DNA of 64,000 bases from Dinoroseobacter sp013215265 (GTDB lineage: Bacteria; Pseudomonadota; Alphaproteobacteria; Rhodobacterales; Rhodobacteraceae). Below the pieces are notes generated by a model. The model saw only the letters and a list, made by a program, of their open reading frames with translations. It had not been told where the DNA came from and did no database searches. Location: positions 248,001 to 312,000 of the forward strand of contig OY829366.1 in assembly GCA_963691755.1 (NCBI GenBank), written 5' to 3'. Positions 52,288 through 60,838 of the stretch are shown in pieces. The position numbers were made by a program, and so were the translations under genes. Every line of letters starts with the position of its first letter. The first letter of the stretch is position 1.

Positions 52288-53801
52288 TAGGTGATAAGGC
52301 TTTTGCCGGTCATCTCTGGAGGCTGCGCCAGGGACATGAGCTGCAACAAGGTAGGCGCCAGATCCGCAAGCCGACCGTCCCGCAAAGATGCGCCTTCTGG
52401 CCCCCCAACCAGAATAACGGGAACTGGATTGAGCGTATGGGCTGTGTGCGGGCCTCCGGTATCGAGGTCCACCATGGTTTCGCAATTGCCATGGTCAGCA
52501 CAAATCACCATTGCACCCCCTACTTCGCTCAGAGCGTTCACAACATCTTCCAAACCGTGATCGACGGCGGCACAGGCTGCCATGGCGGCCTGCAAATCGC
52601 CGGTGTGACCAACCATGTCCGGGTTGGCATAGTTCACCACAATCAGATCATAACCGTTCTTGATTGCAGCGACGAATTTTTCCGTAACCTCTCCAGCCGA
52701 CATTTCGGGCTGCAGATCGTATGTCGCAACCTTGGGGCTTTTTGGCATGAAGCGGTCTTCGCCCGCTTCAGGTTGTTCCTGCCCACCGTTCAGAAAGAAG
52801 GTCACATGAGGATACTTCTCGGTTTCCGCCAAACGGAATTGGCTTTTGCCGTGGATTGAGACCCAGTGGCCAAGGGTGTTTTTCAGTTCGCGCGGTGGGA
52901 ATACCGTCGCCATATACTCGTTATGTGCTTCTGAATATTCGACCATGCCGAGCATAGCGGCGAGGTCGGGGCGCTTGACATCAAATCCGTCAAACGCAGG
53001 TGCACCGAAGGCTGCAAGGATTTCGCGCGCCCGGTCTGCCCGAAAATTCAGGCAAAAAAGACCATCTCCGTCAGACATGCCTTCATACCCGCCAACTACG
53101 GATGGTGCGACGAACTCATCCATTTCGGATTTCTCATAGGATGTTGCGACCGCCGAAACGGCATCCTCAGCCGCTATACCTTTGCCGTGGGCTATTGCAT
53201 CATAGGCACGTTCAACGCGTTCCCAGCGGCTGTCGCGGTCCATCGCCCAGTAGCGCCCAATAACCGTACCAATCCGCGCGCCAGCGGGCAATTTGCCGAC
53301 CAGCTCCTCAACGAAACGTTTTGCCGAATCCGGTGCAACATCCCGACCATCGGTAATTGCATGCAAGACGACTGGCACACCTGCCGCAACAATTGCCTCA
53401 ACCGCAGCGAGCACATGTACAATGTGGCCATGCACGCCTCCGTCCGAAACCACACCCATAAGATGCGCACGCCCGCCGGTTTCCTTCAGTTTCTCAATGA
53501 ACGTCAAAAGGGCGGGTTCTGTCTGAAAGGTGCCTTCTTCAATCGCAAGATCGATCTGTCCCAGATCCATTGCGACAACACGACCCGCCCCAATGTTGGT
53601 ATGCCCCACCTCAGAATTACCCATTTGGCCACGCGGCAAACCCACATCCGGACCATGGGTCACGAGCGTGGCATTCGGACAGCTTGCCAGCAAACGATCC
53701 ATAACTGGCGTATCTGCAAGGGCAGGCGCGCTGACACTTGGATCCGGGCCAATGCCCCACCCATCCAGTATACATAAGACAACGGGTTTCGGGACAGACA
53801 T
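52287..53801 (-). CDS. gpmI: 2,3-bisphosphoglycerate-independent phosphoglycerate mutase
   Basis: Interconverts 3- and 2-phosphoglycerate in glycolysis using two Mn2+. At 504 residues it has the full alkaline-phosphatase-fold core with inserted transferase domain. LCILDGWG near the start binds metal, the phosphorylated Ser is in QMGNSEVGHTNIGAGR (about 60-75), and VNYANPDMVGHTGDLQAA and CADHGNCE hold further ligands. AAGGAG is seven bases before ATG. It leads envC-ctpA-rppH. Confidence 0.96.
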   Translation of the reverse strand: MSVPKPVVLCILDGWGIGPDPSVSAPALADTPVMDRLLASCPNATLVTHGPDVGLPRGQMGNSEVGHTNIGAGRVVAMDLGQIDLAIEEGTFQTEPALLTFIEKLKETGGRAHLMGVVSDGGVHGHIVHVLAAVEAIVAAGVPVVLHAITDGRDVAPDSAKRFVEELVGKLPAGARIGTVIGRYWAMDRDSRWERVERAYDAIAHGKGIAAEDAVSAVATSYEKSEMDEFVAPSVVGGYEGMSDGDGLFCLNFRADRAREILAAFGAPAFDGFDVKRPDLAAMLGMVEYSEAHNEYMATVFPPRELKNTLGHWVSIHGKSQFRLAETEKYPHVTFFLNGGQEQPEAGEDRFMPKSPKVATYDLQPEMSAGEVTEKFVAAIKNGYDLIVVNYANPDMVGHTGDLQAAMAACAAVDHGLEDVVNALSEVGGAMVICADHGNCETMVDLDTGGPHTAHTLNPVPVILVGGPEGASLRDGRLADLAPTLLQLMSLAQPPEMTGKSLIT

Positions 53802-53856
53802 CAGGTCACTCCTTGCGTGCAAACCTGCCGCTTCATTGTTCCAAAAGCCCCCAAAG

Positions 53857-54327
53857 TCAAACCCGGTGGTACGGGCTTCCAGCCAGAATGCTGGCCGCAC
53901 GATAAAGCTGCTCGGCCAACATCGCCCTTGCCATCATATGCGGCCAAACCATCTGCCCGAAGCTTAGTGTCAAATCAGCGTCAGATCGCAACGCAGGATC
54001 GATACCGTCTGCCCCACCAATAACGAAGGCGATCTCGGATCGTCCTGAATCCCTGAAATCCGCTATCCGATTAGCGAAATCAGGTGAACTCATCGTGCGC
54101 CCGCGTTCATCCAGAACCACCAAAGCCGCCTCTTTCGGGATGGCCTTGCGCAACAGAGCGGCCTCGGCAGCCATCCCGCCACCTTTGCGATCTTCGACTT
54201 CAATGACACGCGTGGGCCCAAGGCTAAGGGCACGGCCCGTCCTGTCAAACCGCGTCAAATAATCATCAATCAGCTGTTTTTCTGGCCCTGCTCTAAGACG
54301 GCCAACCACACAAAGGCTTATCTTCAC
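53857..54327 (-). CDS. rlmH: 23S rRNA (pseudouridine-1915-N3)-methyltransferase
   Basis: A 156-residue SPOUT methyltransferase that modifies pseudouridine 1915 in helix 69. The knot region FVIGGADGIDPAL is diagnostic, with LDERGRTMSSPDFA before it and LSFGQMVWPHMMARAMLAEQ after. It begins ten bases after the rsfS stop; the rsfS-rlmH pair is widely conserved. Confidence 0.96.
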   Translation of the reverse strand: MKISLCVVGRLRAGPEKQLIDDYLTRFDRTGRALSLGPTRVIEVEDRKGGGMAAEAALLRKAIPKEAALVVLDERGRTMSSPDFANRIADFRDSGRSEIAFVIGGADGIDPALRSDADLTLSFGQMVWPHMMARAMLAEQLYRAASILAGSPYHRV

Positions 54328-54337
54328 GGCACAGCCT

Positions 54338-54682
54338 TCAGGCTTGTGAAGGTGGGGTCATCCACATTTTCTCAAGCTGATAAAAGTCGCGCACTTCCGG
54401 TCGAAAGAGATGCACAACCACATCGCCAGTGTCGATCAGAACCCAATCGCCTTGTGTCTTTCCCTCAGTCTTGCACAGTCGCCCCAGTTCGGCTTTCAGC
54501 TCGTCAGCAACCGCTTCCGCGAGTGCGCTAACTTGCCTAGAGGACCGACCAGAGCAAATGACCATGTAGTCCGCAATGGCAGTCTTGCCCTGCAGATCTA
54601 TTGTCACGATGTCTTCGGCTTTGCCGTCTTCGAGGGTGGTCACGATCAGATCGCGCAGCATCTCGCTGCTGACGTCTGCCAT
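54338..54682 (-). CDS. rsfS: Ribosome silencing factor
   Basis: A 114-residue RsfS/DUF143 protein that binds L14 of the large subunit and blocks subunit joining when nutrients are short. Motifs: DLIVTTLEDGKAEDIVTIDL, GKTAIADYMVICSGRSSRQV, DWVLIDTGDVVVHLF and RDFYQLEKMW. The start is uncertain. I take the ATG at 54682; a GTG at 54796 would add 38 residues, and a strong AGGAGG at about 54748 stands before no normal in-frame start codon. Confidence 0.93.
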   Translation of the reverse strand: MADVSSEMLRDLIVTTLEDGKAEDIVTIDLQGKTAIADYMVICSGRSSRQVSALAEAVADELKAELGRLCKTEGKTQGDWVLIDTGDVVVHLFRPEVRDFYQLEKMWMTPPSQA

Positions 54683-54905
54683 ATGTAAGCGGTCTTTCGC
54701 GTTTGCGTCGACCGCAGTCGCTATCTGAGACAGGTCGCTGTCCTCCTGAGCAGAGCGCCGCGAAACCCCGGCGCTGGGATATTCAAACGCTAACACCAGA
54801 TATTTGGAATCTCAATGTCAGCGCGCGCACGTATTGGAACTGCGGACTTGCGGTGCGCTCCAGCCACATCAGTTTGTTTTGATCACGCTTAGTTTTCTCC
54901 GAGAC

Positions 54906-55064
54906 TTAAAAATCGGAGCCGCTAGAATACATCATGCGTATCACCTTCGTATCAAAGCCTCGCAATGGGCTTTCCATTGATGAAGGTACTTCTGCGCGCG
55001 ACGACACACCGATCGACGTTAGAAGCATGAGACCAATGAGCGACAAATGTAGCATCCTTAACAT
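54906..55064 (-). CDS. Possible small exported protein
   Basis: A 52-residue open frame lying in the gap between rsfS and leuC. It begins with a good-looking signal peptide (MLRMLHLSLIGLMLLTSIG, possible cleavage after SRA) and leaves a mature peptide of about 28 residues ending in MMYSSGSDF. A CTCCGA/TCGGAG hairpin overlaps its stop. There is no clear ribosome binding site and I know no homologue, so it is only a candidate. A forward open frame overlapping the same bases lacks any protein-like feature. Confidence 0.35.
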   Translation of the reverse strand: MLRMLHLSLIGLMLLTSIGVSSRAEVPSSMESPLRGFDTKVIRMMYSSGSDF

Positions 55065-55312
55065 AATAGAGTTACGCTACAGGTGATCGAATGGATCATA
55101 TTCGAACATCTTGCCTGATCAGTTTTGGCACGGTATGCGCATGCTCTATGACGCACGTATTTGATATTTGTGATCGCACGCGACTGCCGTGGCGCTTTTT
55201 CGGCGCAACGCGGTCAATTCTTGCAAGGCTATAACGGCCCCTAGCCGAATGCCGCGCCCCTTGGCGTGGTCGCAATGAGATTACAATATTACCAAACATT
55301 CGGAGAGGACCC
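55065..55312. other. Region upstream of leuC
   Basis: No gene seen. It must contain the leuC promoter; TTGCAAGG-N-TATAAC near 55215-55233 is too tightly spaced to be a normal -35/-10 pair. An inverted repeat CGAAT-N7-ATTCG (about 55088-55104) could be an operator. No leucine-rich leader peptide was found, so classical attenuation is not supported. Confidence 0.35.
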
Positions 55313-56716
55313 ATGTCCCCCAAGACGCTTTACGATAAAATCTGGGATGCCCATGTCGCGCACGAAGCCGATGATGGGACCTGCCTTCTTTATATTGATC
55401 GTCACCTTGTCCACGAAGTGACGAGTCCACAGGCGTTTGAAGGCCTGCGTATGGCCGGTCGATCGGTGCGTGCGCCGGATAAGACGATCGCGGTCCCAGA
55501 CCACAACGTTCCAACCACCGCAGGGCGTAACAATCCTGACCAAATGCCGGAAGACAGCCGCATTCAGGTGGCCGCGCTGGATCAGAACGCAAAGGACTTC
55601 GGCATACATTACTATCCGGTCAACGATGTCCGCCAGGGCATCGTCCACATCGTAGGCCCAGAACAAGGCTGGACCCTGCCCGGCATGACCGTGGTCTGTG
55701 GCGACAGCCACACAGCAACCCACGGCGCCTTCGGGGCGCTCGCTCATGGCATCGGCACCTCTGAGGTTGAACATGTTCTGGCCACCCAGACGCTGATCCA
55801 GAAGAAGTCCAAGAATATGAAGGTGGAAATCACCGGCAAGCTTGCACCGGGTGTGACTGCCAAGGATATCACGCTTTCTGTCATCGGCGAGACCGGCACT
55901 GCGGGCGGCACCGGCTATGTTATCGAATATTGCGGTGAAGCGATCCGCGATCTATCGATGGAAGGCCGCATGACCGTTTGCAACATGGCCATCGAAGGTG
56001 GCGCGCGCGCTGGTATCATCGCTCCGGATGAAAAGACCTTTGAATACTGCATGGGTCGTCCCCACGCCCCGAAAGGCGCGCAATGGGAAGCCGCACTGGC
56101 CTATTGGAAAACGCTCTTTTCGGATGATGACGCGCATTGGGACAAGGTTGTGACCATCAAGGGTGAGGACATTGCGCCGGTTGTCACCTGGGGCACCTCA
56201 CCCGAAGACGTGCTTCCTATCACTGCAACTGTTCCTTCTGCGGATGATTTCGAAGGCGGCAAAGTCGGCGCCGCGCAGCGCTCGCTGGATTACATGGGAC
56301 TGGAACCGGGCACACCGCTTTCTGAAATTGAAATCGACACCGTCTTCATTGGGTCGTGTACAAATGGTCGGATCGAAGACTTGCGCGCTGCCGCTGAAAT
56401 CCTCAGGGGCAAAAAAGTTGCTGTAAAACGCGCAATGGTCGTGCCCGGATCAGGTCTTGTCCGTGCGCAAGCCGAAGAGGAAGGTCTGGCAGATATCTTC
56501 AAGGATGCTGGTTTTGAATGGCGTCTGGCAGGTTGTTCTATGTGTCTCGCTATGAACCCCGATCAATTGAGTGAGGGAGAGCGTTGCGCCGCGACGTCGA
56601 ACCGAAACTTTGAAGGCCGTCAGGGCTATAAGGGCCGGACACACTTGCTGAGCCCTGCAATGGCAGCGGCAGCGGCAGTGACTGGAAAACTGACTGATGT
56701 GCGGGAGCTGATGTAA
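55313..56716 (+). CDS. leuC: 3-isopropylmalate dehydratase large subunit
   Basis: With LeuD isomerises 2-isopropylmalate to 3-isopropylmalate in leucine synthesis. A 467-residue aconitase-superfamily protein: Fe-S cysteines in FIGSCTNGRIEDL and GCSMCLAMN, plus VCGDSHTATHGAFGALAHGI and DHNVPTT. GGAGAGG lies four bases before the ATG. The stop overlaps leuD by one base, and leuCD share a transcript that ends at the strong terminator after leuD. Confidence 0.97.
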   Translation: MSPKTLYDKIWDAHVAHEADDGTCLLYIDRHLVHEVTSPQAFEGLRMAGRSVRAPDKTIAVPDHNVPTTAGRNNPDQMPEDSRIQVAALDQNAKDFGIHYYPVNDVRQGIVHIVGPEQGWTLPGMTVVCGDSHTATHGAFGALAHGIGTSEVEHVLATQTLIQKKSKNMKVEITGKLAPGVTAKDITLSVIGETGTAGGTGYVIEYCGEAIRDLSMEGRMTVCNMAIEGGARAGIIAPDEKTFEYCMGRPHAPKGAQWEAALAYWKTLFSDDDAHWDKVVTIKGEDIAPVVTWGTSPEDVLPITATVPSADDFEGGKVGAAQRSLDYMGLEPGTPLSEIEIDTVFIGSCTNGRIEDLRAAAEILRGKKVAVKRAMVVPGSGLVRAQAEEEGLADIFKDAGFEWRLAGCSMCLAMNPDQLSEGERCAATSNRNFEGRQGYKGRTHLLSPAMAAAAAVTGKLTDVRELM

Positions 56717-57321
56717 TGGAAAAATTCACCCAACTGACGGGCATCGCTGCCCCCATGCCGCTGGTCAATATCGACACGGACATGATTATCCCCAAGCAGT
56801 TCCTAAAAACAATCAAGCGTTCCGGACTTGGGGCAAATCTCTTTGATGAAATGCGCTTTGACCGCCAAGGCAATGAAGTCGAAGACTTCGTTCTGAACCA
56901 GCCGCAGTATCGCGAAGCGCAGATCCTCGTCGCAGGCGACAATTTTGGCTGCGGTTCATCACGCGAACACGCGCCTTGGGCGTTGCTCGACTTCGGTATT
57001 CGTTGTGTGATCTCAACTAGTTTTGCCGACATCTTCTACAACAACTGCTTCAAGAACGGCATTCTCCCCATCGCATTGCCGCAAGAGGCAATCGATGTGT
57101 TGATGAAAGATGCAGAAAAGGGCTCCAACGCGCGAATGGACGTCGATCTGGAAGCCCAAACTGTGACCAGCTCAGATGGCGAAGTCTTCAGCTTTGAGGT
57201 CGACAGCTTCAAAAAGCACTGTTTGCTGAACGGACTGGACGACATCGGGTTGAGCCTCGAAAAGGTGGCTTCAATCGATGCATTTGAGGCAAAAATTGGG
57301 CAAGCGCGCCCTTGGGTCTGA
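56716..57321 (+). CDS. leuD: 3-isopropylmalate dehydratase small subunit
   Basis: The 201-residue swivel-domain partner of LeuC. Landmarks: PLVNIDTDMIIPKQFLKTIK near the N-terminus, the substrate loop GDNFGCGSSREHAPWAL and FADIFYNNCFKNGILPI. The gene starts on the last base of leuC. Confidence 0.97.
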   Translation: MEKFTQLTGIAAPMPLVNIDTDMIIPKQFLKTIKRSGLGANLFDEMRFDRQGNEVEDFVLNQPQYREAQILVAGDNFGCGSSREHAPWALLDFGIRCVISTSFADIFYNNCFKNGILPIALPQEAIDVLMKDAEKGSNARMDVDLEAQTVTSSDGEVFSFEVDSFKKHCLLNGLDDIGLSLEKVASIDAFEAKIGQARPWV

Positions 57322-57416
57322 CAAGAATCGAACTTTTCATACGCCTGTAATTAATTTGCGCGACGCTGAGCATTATCACGATTAGGGGCCCGTATTTTGT
57401 TAACCCCAACATCTAG

Positions 57417-57442
57417 GGCCGCCCCATTTGGCGGCCTTTTTT
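57417..57442 (+). terminator. Intrinsic terminator of leuCD
   Basis: GGCCGCC-N6-GGCGGCC gives a 7-base-pair G/C stem followed directly by TTTTTT, a textbook Rho-independent terminator, about 95 bases after leuD. It separates leuCD from the downstream membrane protein gene and leuB. Confidence 0.92.
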
Positions 57443-57648
57443 GCGCCAAAATTTTGATGCAAAGGCGCACCAGTTGTTTCTCAAAACCGCCGGAATAGTT
57501 TCGTTAACCTTAATCGACGCTTGTTGGGTCAACCGAAAAAGGGCACGAATGTGGCAAGAATGAGGCAGGCGTCCATAATTGGGCATAATCAAGTTGGAAC
57601 AGCTACGCGGCATCGTATCGCGTTCGGCCAGGTTGAAGGTAGACAGCA
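57443..57648. other. Intergenic region before the leuD-leuB membrane protein gene
   Basis: Together with the 95 bases before the terminator this leaves over 300 bases without a gene after leuD. It includes GTTAACCTTAAT at about 57504, which resembles half of a CtrA-type TTAA site but with wrong spacing. The promoter of the next gene should be here. Nothing else is seen. Confidence 0.35.
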
Positions 57649-58485
57649 GTGATCGCTCAGATCATCGGCGCTTTGGTGCGCGCTTTTTTTGTGATCCTTC
57701 TGATCGCGACCCCGGCATTGCTGTTGCCGGGTGTGAGCAAAGATACGACTGAAATCGTAACACTCGTTGCACTTTTTGCGGCTGCATTCACGCTTTTTGA
57801 ATATGGCTCATCTTACCCCGGATTAATCGAATTTCGCTATGCGCCGCCATTCAATCGGATGCGTTTTGTTGCGCTTTTTGCGACGGTGTTCCTTTTGACC
57901 GTTGTCTTCAAAGGAGAGGCGGAGCCAACAGCGTTGACACATTTCATCACGGTGATTGGACGCTTGTACGGTGAGGTTATCGATTTCCCGCTAAGCCCCT
58001 CGAGAATTTTGCTCGATAGCCTCAATGGCTCGTTGTCTCCCAAAGGATTGGAGACTGTTATGGCCGCTGCTGGAATCAGCTTTATCATTTCGCTCGTAAT
58101 GCTGATCGTTTTCGTTGCGGTAATGCGCCTCAGTAATTGGCCTGCGGCCTCGGGGAGCTTTAATGTGTGGGTTAATCTGCCATTATTTGATCCTACGACA
58201 GGTGGAGACGTCGTTGCGCGTCTGAACAGGGATGCAACAATAAATCTGATTCTCGGTTTGGTGCTTCCGTTCATTGTTCCCGGCCTTGCGAGGTTTGGAA
58301 CAGGCATGTTCGATCCCGAGCGCTTCCTGACGCCACAGCCACTGATCTGGATGTTTGCTCTATGGGCGTTTCTACCAGCAAGTCTGTTCATGCGAGGCAT
58401 CGCGCTCAAGCGTGTCGCAGCGATGATTTCCGAGCAACGGCGCGAGAGAAAACGCGCGGCTGAAGGCGATATGCTTCCAGCTTAA
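57649..58485 (+). CDS. Conserved membrane protein between leuD and leuB, function unknown
   Basis: A 278-residue protein with about six hydrophobic segments (AFFVILLIATPALLLPG, VTLVALFAAAFTLFEYG, FVALFATVFLLTVVF, FIISLVMLIVFVAVM, LILGLVLPFIVPGLARF, LIWMFALWAFLPASLFM) and a basic C-terminal tail (QRRERKRAA). GTG start with AAGGT about eight bases upstream. I know such a protein at this place in other Rhodobacteraceae, but not its function. A role in leucine synthesis is not implied by its sequence. Confidence 0.82.
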   Translation: MIAQIIGALVRAFFVILLIATPALLLPGVSKDTTEIVTLVALFAAAFTLFEYGSSYPGLIEFRYAPPFNRMRFVALFATVFLLTVVFKGEAEPTALTHFITVIGRLYGEVIDFPLSPSRILLDSLNGSLSPKGLETVMAAAGISFIISLVMLIVFVAVMRLSNWPAASGSFNVWVNLPLFDPTTGGDVVARLNRDATINLILGLVLPFIVPGLARFGTGMFDPERFLTPQPLIWMFALWAFLPASLFMRGIALKRVAAMISEQRRERKRAAEGDMLPA

Positions 58486-58669
58486 AGGGATATCGCAAAG
58501 CCTTTTTTGAATCTATTTCCCGCGCGAAAAATGCCGCGTGGTACGCGTCACCACACTTTGTGATCTTGCGCAGCCTCACGTTTTGAAGCGCTGTATGCAG
58601 CCTCGCCTGCTTGACCCTCTTCGCGCCAATCGCTAGGCCGCAGCGAACAGTGAACAAGGAGCTAACCCG

Positions 58670-59776
58670 ATGTCCAACCCTTCATTGCTTATTTTGCCGG
58701 GCGACGGCATTGGCGCCGAGGTCATGGCAGAGGTTCGCAAGGTTATCGCTTGGTTTGGCGAAAACCAGGGATTGAATTTCGATATTGATGAGGATCTTGT
58801 TGGTGGCGCTTCCTACGATGCGCACGGAACTCCGTTGACAGACACCGCAATGGAAAAGGCGCAAGGCGTGGATGCTGTCCTACTTGGTGCTGTGGGAGGT
58901 CCAAAATATGATGACCTGGACTTTTCACTGAAGCCTGAGCGGGGCCTGTTGCGTCTGCGCAAAGAGATGGATCTCTTTGCAAATCTCCGCCCCGCCCAGT
59001 GCTTTGATGCTCTTGCAGACTTCTCATCGCTAAAAAAAGATGTTGTCGCTGGCCTCGACATCATGATCGTGCGCGAACTGACGTCGGGCGTGTATTTTGG
59101 CGAGCCGCGTGGGATTCACAAAGAAGGCAACGAGCGGGTTGGCGTAAACACACAGCGCTATACCGAGTCTGAAATTGCCCGGGTCGCCCGGTCAGCGTTT
59201 GAGCTTGCTCGTCGGCGGAACAACAAGGTCTGTTCCATGGAAAAGGCCAACGTGATGGAATCGGGAATTTTGTGGCGCGACGTTGTGACAGAAGTTCATG
59301 TTGCTGAGTACTCCGACGTAGAACTAAACCACATGTATGCAGACAACGGCGCAATGCAGCTGGTCCGCGCACCCAAGCAATTCGACGTAATCGTCACCGA
59401 TAACCTGTTTGGCGATATCCTGTCCGATGCCGCAGCAATGCTTACGGGTTCGCTTGGCATGCTTCCTTCCGCAAGCCTTGGTTCGCCGATGGCAAATGGC
59501 CGCCCTAAGGCTTTGTACGAACCGGTTCATGGGTCCGCGCCTGATATCGCAGGTCAGGGCAAAGCAAACCCGATCGCGTGTGTCCTGAGCTTTGCGATGG
59601 CTCTGCGGTATAGCTTTGACAAAGGCGATGAAGCCACCCGGCTTGAGCAGGCTGTAGAGAAGGTGCTCGCCGATGGGGTCAAAACTGGTGATCTGATGCA
59701 AGACGGCGACGCACAACCTGTCAGCACATCGCAGATGGGTGACGCAATTGTCGAAGCTTTGACGGCAAGCCTCTGA
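58670..59776 (+). CDS. leuB: 3-isopropylmalate dehydrogenase
   Basis: Oxidises and decarboxylates 3-isopropylmalate to 2-ketoisocaproate with NAD+. At 368 residues it has standard length: ILPGDGIGAEVMAEV at the start, the Arg set in LLRLRKEMDLFANLRPA, catalytic Tyr in RELTSGVYFGEPRG, Lys in KANVMESGILW, metal Asp in DNLFGDILSDAAAML and the NAD loop HGSAPDIAGQGKANP. AAGGAG lies eight bases before the ATG. A strong terminator follows. Confidence 0.97.
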   Translation: MSNPSLLILPGDGIGAEVMAEVRKVIAWFGENQGLNFDIDEDLVGGASYDAHGTPLTDTAMEKAQGVDAVLLGAVGGPKYDDLDFSLKPERGLLRLRKEMDLFANLRPAQCFDALADFSSLKKDVVAGLDIMIVRELTSGVYFGEPRGIHKEGNERVGVNTQRYTESEIARVARSAFELARRRNNKVCSMEKANVMESGILWRDVVTEVHVAEYSDVELNHMYADNGAMQLVRAPKQFDVIVTDNLFGDILSDAAAMLTGSLGMLPSASLGSPMANGRPKALYEPVHGSAPDIAGQGKANPIACVLSFAMALRYSFDKGDEATRLEQAVEKVLADGVKTGDLMQDGDAQPVSTSQMGDAIVEALTASL

Positions 59777-59816
59777 CACGGAAAAAATCGCTTGAAGGCG
59801 CGCGCCAACAGGCAGA

Positions 59817-59845
59817 GGGTTGGGAGGAATTCCCAACCCTTTTTT
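59817..59845 (+). terminator. Intrinsic terminator of leuB
   Basis: GGGTTGGG-N7-CCCAACCC forms an 8-base-pair stem followed by TTTTTT. It lies about 40 bases after the leuB stop and only nine bases before the probable ATG of the following transporter gene. Confidence 0.93.
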
Positions 59846-59854
59846 GTTACCTCC

Positions 59855-60838
59855 ATGTCTCGCGCAAACCTGAATGGCATTTTTCTTGCCCTGCTCGCAT
59901 TCGGGCTTTTTTCAATTCATGACGTCATCGTGAAAATCCTCGGTGCAAATTATGCTCCGTTTCAGATTGTCTTCTTCAGTGTACTTTTCGGATTCCCCCT
60001 TGCGACATTGATGCTGATGCGAGACGCGACTGACGGGAATTTGCGTCCTAAGCACCCGATGTGGACAGCACTGAGAACGGCGAGCGCGGTAATGACCGGT
60101 GTATCGGCTTTCTATGCATTCACAAATTTACCGCTGGCTCAGGTTTACGCTATCGTATTTGCCACGCCGCTCTTTATTACGATTCTTTCAATCCCAATAT
60201 TGGGTGAAACAGTGCGCTTTAGAAGATGGGCCGCCGTAGTCGCCGGTATGATTGGGGTGATCATCGTTCTGCGACCCGGCCAGACTGATTTGACGCTTGC
60301 ACATCTCGCAGCACTTTCTTGCGCAGTTTTCGGTGCCCTAGCATCGGTCATAGTGCGTAAAATTGGCCGCGAAGAGCGTTCAATTGTCTTGATGCTATAT
60401 CCTATGATGGCAAACTTCGTACTGATGCTGGCCTTGCTGCCCTTTGTCTATGTGCCAGTACCCCTGACACACATGGCCGGCTTTGCAACGATGGCCTTGC
60501 TGGCCTTCGCAGCAATGCTTTGTTTGATCAGTGCCTATCGCAAGGCAGAAGCTGCTCTGATCGCACCCATGCAGTATTCTCAGATCATTTGGGCAGTTGC
60601 GTTTGGGTTCTTACTGTTTGACGAAGTTCCGGACCGAGAAACTGGCCTTGGCCTTGCGGTGATTATTATGAGCGGACTATACATCGTTTTCCGCGAAAGC
60701 CGTGGCACCGGTTCGGTCAATCAGCCCGTTTTGCGCACCAGATCAAGAGCAGCCACGCCGTCGACACCTAGGATTGGACCACAACTGGACCCAAAGGAAC
60801 GGGATAGGTCTGTGAGCAAGCCCGATGAACTAAGCTGA
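59855..60838 (+). CDS. EamA-domain (DMT) transporter
   Basis: A 327-residue membrane protein with ten helices in two EamA repeats (FSIHDVIVKILGANYAPFQI, then EAALIAPMQYSQIIWAVAFG) and a polar C-terminal tail of about 35 residues. Substrate unknown. The ATG has no ribosome binding site and follows the leuB terminator almost directly; a TTG 63 bases upstream in frame would place the terminator inside the coding region, which is unlikely. It may be leaderless, or its start may be further in. Converges on the acyltransferase gene, overlapping by nine bases. Confidence 0.87.
   Translation: MSRANLNGIFLALLAFGLFSIHDVIVKILGANYAPFQIVFFSVLFGFPLATLMLMRDATDGNLRPKHPMWTALRTASAVMTGVSAFYAFTNLPLAQVYAIVFATPLFITILSIPILGETVRFRRWAAVVAGMIGVIIVLRPGQTDLTLAHLAALSCAVFGALASVIVRKIGREERSIVLMLYPMMANFVLMLALLPFVYVPVPLTHMAGFATMALLAFAAMLCLISAYRKAEAALIAPMQYSQIIWAVAFGFLLFDEVPDRETGLGLAVIIMSGLYIVFRESRGTGSVNQPVLRTRSRAATPSTPRIGPQLDPKERDRSVSKPDELS

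Noticed and set aside
54934..55086. Forward 50-codon open frame between rsfS and leuC
   Set aside because: No ribosome binding site, no signal peptide or domain; it lies antisense to the better candidate small exported protein.
55065..55312. Leucine attenuator leader peptide before leuC
   Set aside because: No short frame with a run of leucine codons and no terminator/antiterminator pair was found.
55289..55774. Long reverse-strand open frame over the start of leuC
   Set aside because: Antisense shadow of a certain gene; composition follows leuC codons and it has no independent features.
57413..57613. Reverse-strand open frame of about 66 codons after leuD
   Set aside because: It runs through the leuCD terminator and has no protein-like motif.
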